A DNA stretch of 64,000 bases from Dactylorhiza incarnata (Eukaryota > Streptophyta > Magnoliopsida > Asparagales > Orchidaceae), in contig JAWHQI010000328.1 in the NCBI GenBank assembly GCA_033032865.1, positions 2,728,001 through 2,792,000 on the forward strand. Direction: 5' to 3'. Shown here piece after piece: positions 1 through 8,587 of this stretch. The position numbers and the translations under genes were made by a program. The notes under the pieces were generated by a model. The model was not told the origin of the DNA and searched no databases. It saw nothing but the letters and a program-made list of their open reading frames with translations. Position 1 is the stretch's first letter; the number at the start of each line of letters is the position of its first letter.

Positions 1-1274
1 TCATCTTAAATCATCTAATACTATCAACATTAGGAATTATGAAATATGTGATGGCTATTGATATTATAGTTTCATATCTTATTTTGTGTGTGATATATAT
101 CTATATTATTTTCATGTATCTCATTATATTTAGATCTAAGAATTAACTTGATATCAAGAAGATGAAATCAAATAGAATAATCATTTCATTCTAGATCTAA
201 AAAAAACTAATTTGAAATCTTCTCATATTACATGCAACACTATCTCCATTAAATCATATATAATAACATTGCACTCAAACTCATTATTCTAGCATCACTT
301 CTTAGTTTATGCTTAAATTTATATGCTAGGTATAACATTTACAATGTTATGAAAATATCATGATAACTATGTGATTTGAAATTATATAGAATACTAAAAT
401 TCCAACAAACACATAGTTTATCGATTAATCATTAGAATATTTATGAATATTGTTTCATGAATCATATATTATCATGCAAAACTAAACATCAATAAATTTA
501 ATTAACCAATGCAATTTTATTATAAATTTCAAAACGTTATATTTGTGATCTTTGTCTTTAATATGATTGCATGATCATCATGTTATAGACTTACAAATTA
601 AACTTGCTCATTCAAAAGAAAATCATCAAATCATAATTGCCATAAGTCTGGAAGGAATAGAATTCACATACATTCTATACAAAATTCTCTATAATCATAA
701 TTCATAATTCATGTTCTATCAAGAAATATCTCAAATCAATGATGTCTATCTCCTAGGAATTATGAATATTATGATAAAAATATGAATTATGTATTTCTTT
801 CCATTATTTGGTGTATGGATATGCTTTGATATTGATTGCATGTATCTCGCATATATATAGATTCTAGAACCAACTTAGGAATAATAAAGATAAATCAAAC
901 TTAATCATCACTCTATTCTAGATCTATAATTTGAAATCCTATTTTGGAATACATGCAATATTAATATTAATCTTATGACATGACATTAAATCCAAAACTC
1001 ATCATACTAGCTTTATCACTTATTGAATATTAGTAATTGTGCTAATTATCACATATCGCCATCTCACAAAAGTAGAAAAACTATGCGGCTTTATATAACT
1101 CATCACATTAAACAAAAACCATAGTTTATATATCAACCCTTAGATTTAAAAGCATAGGTTGTCCAAGAGATTATTTCACCTATGACTTCAAATCTCACAA
1201 TAGCGGGGGCGTAGGGTTGTATGCATTATAAACCTAACCTCCAAGTCATGTCTTGTCCTTAACCGAGGAGGGTT

Positions 1275-1299
1275 CCAGTGGGGCCTTGCGAGGCACTGG
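1275..1299 (+). other. Conserved hairpin in element A internal region
   Basis: Arms CCAGT...ACTGG enclose an inner stem GCCT-TGCG-AGGC, with a GGG bulge on the 5' side. The identical 25-base string occurs at 25253-25277 in element B although the surrounding sequence has diverged. It lies in a GC-richer island within AT-rich non-coding DNA. A structured RNA signal such as packaging is an inference. Confidence 0.55.
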
Positions 1300-1873
1300 A
1301 GGGAAAGAGTGCTAGGTTGAGCGTTCTCTAGTGTGTGCATATGGGATTAACACCCCAACCTACAACATATTGTGCAGCTCCTCATGCCCATCCGTCACAT
1401 AGTACGGGGCTAGGGTGTAGACATTTAGTCGGGGTAGTCTATAATCTTAGGACATACTTATATCTCTCTTCGCATGATCATTTTATTTACTTATCACTTA
1501 AATCATGCATCTTTTGGGTTGTTTAATAAAAAATGTCCTCTTGTGTTTACATAATTTATCTTTTTGAGCTTAAATGTTTTTGTAAAATACATGTATTTGA
1601 AAAAGCTATAGTTTTATGCAAATTTGAGCAATCAAGTCATCTCCAAAAATTACAAAATTTTTGCATAAGACTACTCTAAGGACACGTAATAAATATCAAA
1701 AATCAGATTTTCAAAATTCTCAAAAAATCAAGTAATGTTTGTCGCGCTAGCACTACCGCCGGCGCTAGCGTGAGTGTCTGATTTTTTAGTGTTTTAAAAT
1801 TTCTAAAAATCTATAAAAATATGTTAGTTTATATGTACTACTTTGATTTGTATTTCTGACATTTGTTATTTTT

Positions 1874-3232
1874 TGTTGGGAAAATGATTTCTCTTAACCC
1901 CTAGAAACAAGTCAAATATGAATTCCAAGAATGAAAAACAAGGCTAAGTAAATATGCGTCGAATGGTATTCGACACAACGTCGAAATATAGTCGACGTCT
2001 CTTTCAGATTAAGTCGAAGTACCCCTAGGAAGATTTCAACGTATGTCTAGTCGACGTAGCTCTGACTTCTAGTCGACGTATCTAGTCAAGTCGACGCATC
2101 TTAGTCGACGCTCCTTCCTTATTCTCCTCTCGACGTCCAGAAAGGATGTTCTCGACGCTTGCGTCGAATAGTAATCGACGCACGTCGATTTCCATGACAG
2201 AATTCAAAATCGCCAGATCTCTTTCCTTCTTTTATAGATCTGATTTATATGGAATCAACTTATGATTTATAGCCGTTCTGAATCATTATTCTCCCTTACT
2301 TGATTCTTGGCTAAATTGATGAACTTCATTATGGACAGTATTTGAAATCTGAATTAACACTTTCCTTTTGTGATATAATTATTATGGAAATATTTTCATC
2401 TTTCTATTTCTCTGACTGCTAATTAATTATCCTCCTATAGTATTATTTTGAATACACAGAGCTATAAATAAAGAGGAGGTCGGCAGAAAATAAAGAAGAG
2501 TCATCCACCACATACATTTGAAATAGAGGAAAAGCTCCCAAGAGAAAATAGAGAGAATTGAGATATTGCTCAGCAGCACACACATCAAGCATTCTTCTTC
2601 TTCTTCTTCTTCTTCTTCTTCTTCTTCTTCTTCTGCTTCTGAAGACACACTGCTGCAAATTCTGATAGCTCTTACATAAAGAGAAAAGCTACAAATCTTC
2701 TTCTCTCTGTAGAAGAAAGTTTTAATTCACTTCTTGTGCTTCCAATCTTCTTGCTAGGAAGAAGATTTATTCTTGTTCTTATTTCTTTCTTCTTTCTTAT
2801 TTATTACATTGTAAAAGAGTTTTTAGAATCTCTCTTCAAAAAATTCAGTGTACTGGTTCTAAGAGTCTCCTTGTCAAAAGACTCAACTGGTTCTAAGAGT
2901 CTCCTTGTCAAAAGACTCAGTTGGTTCTAAGAGTCTCCTTGTCAAAAGACTCAGGGTGGTTCTAAGAGTCTCCTTATCAAAAGACTCAGTACAAGATAGT
3001 GAATTCCTACCAAGGGGGTAGAAGAGTGGACTACCCAAAGTTTGGGGAACCACTATATTTTCTTGTGTTGTGCTGTGATTTATTTTCTTGCTTAATTCTT
3101 ATTGGTGTGTGGGAAGCTCTAATCTGTGATTATACACACATATATATATATATATTAACTTTGCACAAAATATTTTAATCTCTATTCACCCCCCCTCTAG
3201 AAAATTCTAGTGAGGTTAACTGTGCACTTTCA
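1874..3232 (+). mobile_element. Solo LTR of family II (element 2 type)
   Basis: It begins TGTTGGGAAAATG and ends GCACTTTCA, matching both LTRs of element 2 along its length, including the CGTCGA array (1956-2190), TATAAATA box (2463-2470) and leader hairpins (2863-2990, four units). It is flanked by TTTTT at 1869-1873 and 3233-3237, and no primer site or internal sequence follows. The simplest reading is LTR-LTR recombination after insertion into element A. Confidence 0.92.
2590..2636. repeat. (TTC)n microsatellite inside the solo LTR
   Basis: About 14 TTC units sit in the transcribed leader of the solo LTR. Both LTRs of element 2 carry only a few units here (near 7882 and 16910), so this is a local expansion. 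Confidence 0.9.
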
Positions 3233-3242
3233 TTTTTGTTTT

Positions 3243-3470
3243 ATTCATATTATAAAAAAAAATCAACTGCAAAAATCCAAAATTCAAAAATACAAAAATA
3301 TGTTTTCGTTATTTGTGTTTTATTCATATTATAAAAAATCAACTACAAAAATTCAAAATTCAAAAATACAAAAATATGTTTTCATTATTTGTGTTTTATT
3401 CATATTATGAAAAATCAACTACAAAAGTTCAAAATTCAAAAATACAAAAATATGTTTTTGTGATTTTCTG
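3243..3470. repeat. Three tandem repeats of about 76-79 bp
   Basis: Units start ATTCATATTAT at 3243, 3322 and 3398, and each continues through an A-rich stretch ending in AAATATGTTTT. The same triple repeat occurs in element B at about 25858-26075, so it belongs to the family rather than to this copy. Confidence 0.8.
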
Positions 3471-4716
3471 TTTTTAATTGATTTAAAAAATGATAAAACA
3501 AAAAAAAACTGTATAATCTTTATTGCCAATATCAAGCATGTATGAATTCTATTATTTAGAATTATTTACAATGTTAAAATTTATTCCTTCAAATTTCTAT
3601 AAACATTGTTTTGTTTATCATGCTTTGATATATCTACTTAAAGTGCATCAATTGTATTGAAAAATATGTGTAGAACCAAGCCTAGCATGCCTCTAAGTAT
3701 GAGTAAATGTATTATGATTGATAATGATATTTTTCACTCACTTATTTTGGTAATCAACATGTGTTGTTTAAATCTAAAAATGCTTGCTTGTGTATTGTAT
3801 TTGTACAATGAATTAAACTTGCATAAGTTTATTGCCTACACTATATTTGAATTGCACTTATGAAATTTAGAAAAGTGGTTAAGTTTAAAAAATCGGGTTT
3901 GCAAAACAAGTGTATTCGGAGAATGTTGTCTCACAAATATGAACAAAAAATTATATATGTAGACAAATATAACTCCACCAAGCACTACTTGAACCTCCTG
4001 ATAAGTCTTCATAAGCATTGTGAGGTTGAGCACCTTGGAAAGAATAGTAAAGTGTCTTGTGCAAACCTTTGTTACTACACCACTTTGTTAAAAACTATGT
4101 GCATTAAAAGTGTGTGAAAGTTGATATACTTGTGTTTTATTGTGCACTTTACTTTACATATGTCTTGTATTTTGTTGATTTAAATCAATTGTTAACATTG
4201 CCCAAAATACACTTATGTGCACATCATTATCTTTCATAACACTTCTTCTCATGAGAATTGGATTCTAATGCTTTATCTATACTACTCTCTATATAAGAAA
4301 TGCACTAGATACCCTAGCATGGTCTCTACAATGTTTTGGTATCTCTTGAGCTTAAAATTAAGTAACATTGCAGTATAATCTCTCTTTGATATGTTCTTTT
4401 CATGCTTGGTATCTTTATGAAAAACTTTGAGATTTCAAAAAGGTTAAAACATCTTTCAATTTTGAACTTAAACTCATATTTTTTCTTATGTTTTTCATGC
4501 TTACAAAAAGATGTTTCTTATAATTTTCCGCTTGCTTACAACTCTTATCTTTTTATTTGAAATCTATTATATACTATGCTTAAAATCTTTATCATTATAT
4601 ATACTATGATTAAAATCTTTATCATTATCTATATTACAAAAGCTCGATCATGCTTTATCACTTATAAGAAATGCCTCCTTACTACCATCACCCTACCTTC
4701 TTTTGATAATACCAAA

Positions 4717-4976
4717 AGGGGGAGATTAATTAATTGAAGAAATCTATATAGGAGAAATATAGAAGATTAAGGGGAGAATAATTCATGTAATCTATCATTT
4801 AGGGGGAGTAAAACATAAATTGAATTTATGTAGGGGGAGCATTAAGATAGGGGGAGTATGCACATTATCATGCTTATCATTTACTATAGTTGCACTATTA
4901 TCTTGCTTATCATATACTATAAACACTATTGTTGATTTCTTGCTTAAAGGATTTGTTATTATCAAAAGGGGGAGAT
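4717..4976 (+). repeat. Multiplied polypurine-tract motifs before the 3' LTR of element A
   Basis: Six or so copies of (A)GGGGGAG or AGGGGAG lie in the last 260 bases before the LTR. The last one, AAAAGGGGGAGAT, directly abuts the LTR and is the expected plus-strand primer. The same spacing pattern is seen in element B at 27292-27519. Confidence 0.8.
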
Positions 4977-6287
4977 TGTTGGACATGTGTGTCACATCCC
5001 TTTGTTTGAGAATAACAAATCCTATATTATATTTGATATTGCTTGTAGTGTGTTTATAGTGTGCAGGAACTATAAGTGCAATACTCCACAGGTAGAAGGC
5101 AACATGGAATCAAACTTTTGAAAGGAGTAGCACTAACGCCAGCGCTATCGCTAACGCCGGGCGCTAGCTCGTTCGACGAACTTGAAGCTCCGTTCGACGA
5201 AAATTCCGTTCGACGAAAAATTCCGTTCGACAAAATTGGAGCTCCGTTCGACGAAAATTTCGTTCGACGAAAGTTTGTTCCTCCACTCCGCCGACAGTTT
5301 CGCAACCGCTACCACCAGGCGCTATCTCAAGTTCGTGCACAGAGCCATGCCGCCGATGGTTTTGCAACCGCTTCACATGAACGCTACCGCAGGCGCTAGT
5401 AGCTACCGCAGGCGCTAGCGAGAAGTTCTATATATTGGAGCTTTGCTTCTCGTTTTGAAAAATCCATCCCAGAGATGTTGAAAGTGCCACAATTCCAGTA
5501 TTGTTATGCTGCCGAAGATGGATCTCCCACAAAAAGCTTAAGGAGAATTCTGGAGGAGAACTACGTCACGCTACATCCGAAGGACGATCGCTTCGACCTC
5601 GCTCATACTACAACGATCCTTCATCTCCAACTTCAGAAGATCTCATATAGGGAGTTTTTATTATTTTTTTCATTATTTCCATTCCATACTTTTTGTAACC
5701 GTTTAGAGAATTCGCCTTGTGTTGGCGACTAGGTTTGGGTAGGACTTAGGAGGAAATTCGCCTTGTGTTGGCGACTAGGTCTAGGTGATTAGATCTAGGG
5801 GGTGCTCGAGGCCATATCCGGGGAAGTATTGGCTAGAGCAGCTTGAGGCCATATCCGGGGAAGGATAGGCTAAAGCCAACCGGTTCGTGGGGATACGAGT
5901 CGGTATAGAAAAGGAAATATTATTTACATATTTGTCGCATCCGATTTCTAGCGATATTGAAATCAATTTTTGTAAACACCTTTTCATATAATATAATCAT
6001 GTCTCTATTTGTGTTTACTTGATTTCTCTCATTTGGCGTAATCTCTATTATATTGTGTTCTAAGTTTTTAATTCTAAATCTAAATTGTTTATTTCAATCT
6101 CTTTCATCATAAAATAATTTAGTACTTGTTTCTAAAATTGCAAATCATAATTTTCTATTCATTTAGCTAAATTGTTATTTTACCTTCTCATATTATAAAA
6201 CAATTTAGTAATTTTCTTAAAATTATAAAAAGAATTTTTATTCCCTTATTCACCCCCCTCCCTCTAAGGGCGCCGTAAGATCCAACA
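4977..6287 (+). repeat. 3' LTR of element A (family I)
   Basis: It starts TGTTGGACATGTG, ends GATCCAACA, and matches both LTRs of element B. It contains the TTCGACGAA array, a TATA-like TATATAT near 5429, and two pairs of short tandem repeats: a unit containing TTGTGTTGGCGACTAGG near 5717/5762 and a unit containing GGCCATATCCGGGGAAG near 5811/5846. Confidence 0.9.
5130..5420. repeat. Palindrome array (TTCGACGAA core, flanked by GCTAACGC/GCGCTAGC motifs)
   Basis: Near-palindromic TTCGACGAA recurs every 12-25 bases from about 5170 to 5275. The array is bounded by inverted motifs built from CTAACGCC and GGCGCTAGC at 5132-5170 and 5381-5420. It lies upstream of the TATA-like box, that is, in U3. 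Confidence 0.75.
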
Positions 6288-7157
6288 ATGCTGTTAATGG
6301 TGAATGAGTAGAAATGATCCTTGAAATTTCTGGAGTGGCCAAGGGTGGGATCTGATGGCTGTTGGGGTCAAGTTGGACTGCGCTCTTGGTGTTTGGTGGA
6401 AATCCTGAACCAATTTCGCCCTGGGTGGAGGTGGTTTGAGGCGTGTTGTTGAACCCAGACGACGGGTTCTCAACAGAATGATATTCTGAGGGGATTAATT
6501 TACAAATAACTCATTATATTATTATGTCAATGTGTCGACACGAGGTTTTATTACGGGCGAATGAACTGCTAGCTTATGAATGAATATTATGAGTATATTG
6601 AGTTCCAAAATGGTTTTGGAACATGAAGACCCTTCGGGGTGGGCCCAAAGCATGAAACATGAATGAACCATGTATATGCGTGGTGAATTGGATTCACTCG
6701 CCCCTAATATTACCTGATGAATAGAACTTATGAAATATTACTGTACGGATTGTTATCCTACATTTATAAATGCACATGTGGATTATTCTTATAGTACATG
6801 CATACGATGATAAAACCATACAACTGATAGAGTTCTTTTTTTATATACCACTATTTAGATTTATCATAGAATTGATGTTATGATTCTGAATAATATTGCT
6901 GCTATAGATTTCTAAACATAATGTTATATATATATATTTCTCACATGTGTAAATGTATAGCAGGTTACAGAAATATCGTCTCGCTTAGTCTTTATTAAAG
7001 ACTAACGGTTTCAAATGCTAACTTTTTAGGTAAAGGGAAATCGCATGCAAGTCAGTGCTAAAGTTATGAAGAGCTGTTCAATACCTTATTAGTTGTGCTT
7101 AGTCTTCACTTTTATTATAGTAGCATATGTAGAAGCTCCTTTTGTGATAACATCTAT
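6288..7157. other. Unassigned intergenic DNA between elements A and 2
   Basis: No convincing coding region was found. The first 190 bases are GC-richer, and the rest is AT-rich with a (TA)n run near 6929. It may be remnant LTR or internal DNA of an older element, but I could not match it elsewhere in the window. Confidence 0.4.
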
Positions 7158-7245
7158 GTACTTGTTGGGAAAATGATTTCTCTTAACCCCTAAGAATGAG
7201 TCAAAGAAAGAGTTTTAACAATGAAAAACAAGACTAAGTAAATAT

Positions 7246-7480
7246 GCGTCGAATAGTATTCGACGCAACGTCGAACTGTAGTCGACGTTCTCTTCAGAAT
7301 AAGTCGAAGTAACTTTAGGAAGATTTCGACGTATGTGTTGTCGACACTACTCTGATTTCTAGTCGACGCATATGGAGAAGTCGACGCACCTTAGTCGACG
7401 CACCTTCCTTATTCTCCTCTCGACGTCCAGCCAGGATGAATTCACGCTTACGTCGAAAGGTAATCGACGCACGTCGATTT
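7246..7480. repeat. U3 array of GCGTCGA-N7-TCGACGC palindromes, 5' LTR
   Basis: The first unit at 7246-7266 has perfect 7-base arms around a 7-base spacer. Further full or partial units (GTCGAC cores) continue to about 7480. It is upstream of the TATA box, so it is promoter-region DNA and also the 3' end of the RNA. Its CpG density is far above the AT-rich surroundings. Confidence 0.85.
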
Positions 7481-7756
7481 ATGTGACAAATTTAAATATG
7501 CGCCAGATCTCTTTCTTTCTTTCAGTAGATCTGATTTGTATGGAATAAATGTCAATATTTTATAGCCGTTCTGAATCATTCTTTCCTTATATCTGATTCT
7601 TGGCTAAATTGAATAAACTCATTTGGACATTATTTGAAATCAGAATTGGTTCTTTCCTTCTACAGAAATAAATATTATGGAAACATTTTCATCTTTCCAT
7701 TTTCTCTGACTGCTAATTGATTATCCTCCTATAGTATTATTTTGAATTAACAGAGC

Positions 7757-7764
7757 TATAAATA
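7757..7764 (+). promoter_or_regulatory. TATA box of element 2 5' LTR
   Basis: TATAAATA lies within CAGAGCTATAAATAAAGAGG. It is conserved in the 3' LTR (16793-16800) and the solo LTR (2463-2470), and it separates the palindrome array from the transcribed leader. Confidence 0.8.
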
Positions 7765-8102
7765 AAGAGGTGGTCGGCAGAAAATCAAGTTGAGTGATCT
7801 ACCACATACATTTGAAATAGAGGAAAAGCTCCCAAGAGAAAAGAGAGAAATTGAGAAATAGCTCTGCAGCAATATTCAAGCACTTCTTCTTCTTCTGCTT
7901 CTGAAGTCACACTGCTGCAAATTCTGATAGCTCTCACAAAGAGAGAAAGGCTACAAATCTTCTTCTCTCTATAGAAGAAAGATTTAATTCACTTCTTGTG
8001 CTTCCAATCTTCTTGCTAGGAAGAAGATCCTTTCTTGTTTTTATTCATTTCTTCTTCTTCTTCTTTCTTTCTTTCTTACTTAAACATTGTAAAAGAGTTT
8101 TT

Positions 8103-8296
8103 AGAATCTCTCTCCAAAAAATTTAGTGTACTGGTTCTAAGAGTCTCCTTGTCAAAAGACTCAGTTGGTTCTAAGAGTCTCCTTGTCAAAAGACTCAGGG
8201 TGGTTCTAAGAGTCTCCTTATCAAAAGACTCAGTGCAAGATAGTGAATTCCTACCAAGGGGGTAGAAGAGTGGACTACCCAAAGTTTGGGGAACCA
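8103..8296. repeat. Leader hairpin array in 5' LTR
   Basis: Three units at 8141-8162, 8175-8196 and 8210-8231 each form GAGTCT-loop-AGACTC. They are preceded by a variant GAAT/ATTT unit and followed by CTACC-AAGGG-GGTAG and CCCAAA-G-TTTGGG. All lie downstream of the TATA box and so are probably in the RNA leader. Confidence 0.75.
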
Positions 8297-8492
8297 CTAT
8301 ATTTTCTTGTGTTGTGCTGTGATTTCTTTACTTGTTTTTATTCTCTTTATTTGTTCGATTCTTGTTGGTGTGTGGGAAGCTCTAATCTGTGATCATACAC
8401 ATATATATATATTAACTTTGCACAAAATATTTTTAATCTCTATTCACCCCCCCTCTAGAGAATTCTAGTGAGGTTAATTGTGCACTTTCATT

Positions 8493-8504
8493 TGGTATCA
8501 GAGC
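8493..8504 (+). other. Primer binding site for initiator tRNA-Met
   Basis: TGGTATCAGAGC starts two bases after the 5' LTR and matches the complement of the 3' end of plant initiator tRNA-Met, the usual minus-strand primer of copia elements. Confidence 0.95.
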
Positions 8505-8587
8505 TAGATTGATCTAAAAAGGTTAACTCCTTGATCAAAAAGATCCTATCTCTTATATATATATATATATTTCTAACTTTTAGTCAC

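Larger units (their letters stand above)
1..6287 (+). mobile_element. Family I non-autonomous LTR retrotransposon (element A), 3' portion
   Basis: This is the 3' part of an LTR element that continues beyond the left edge of the window. The stretch 1-4976 aligns by eye with 24130-27519 of element B, sharing a GC-richer block near 1200-1440, tandem repeats and a run of polypurine-like motifs. The 3' LTR follows at 4977-6287. No protease, integrase or reverse transcriptase motif is present, so the visible part is non-coding. It is interrupted by a family II solo LTR at 1874-3232. The next five bases after the LTR are ATGCT; the matching left duplication is outside the window. Confidence 0.85.
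7163..8490 (+). repeat. 5' LTR of element 2
   Basis: It is 1328 bp, TG...CA bounded, and nearly identical to 16202-17516. In order it holds a U3 CGTCGA palindrome array, the TATAAATA box, a TTC-rich leader, GAGTCT/AGACTC hairpins, the palindrome CCCAAAGTTTGGG and the C-run tail CACCCCCCCTCTAG. Confidence 0.97.

Noticed and set aside
2427..2658. Minus-strand frames with long Glu or Arg runs
   Set aside because: They are translations of the (TTC)n microsatellite in the solo LTR, with no homologue in the matching LTRs.
6288..7162. Left continuation of the Ty3/gypsy fragment seen at 17519
   Set aside because: The GTACT duplication implies contiguity before insertion, but no gypsy gag reading could be found on the left side, so the assignment is not supported.
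7246..7480. CRISPR-like repeat-spacer array
   Set aside because: Units are short, irregularly spaced and CpG-palindromic within a plant LTR; no cas genes are present and the context is eukaryotic.
8076..8297. Minus-strand frame repeating ESFDKETLRT (also 17099-17320, 18637-18891, 44225-44509)
   Set aside because: It is a translation of the leader hairpin repeats. The repeat is conserved as paired arms, not as protein, and lies in the LTR.
8491..8505. tRNA gene at TGGTATCAGAGC sites
   Set aside because: Only the primer-complementary 11-12 bases are present; no cloverleaf can be formed.
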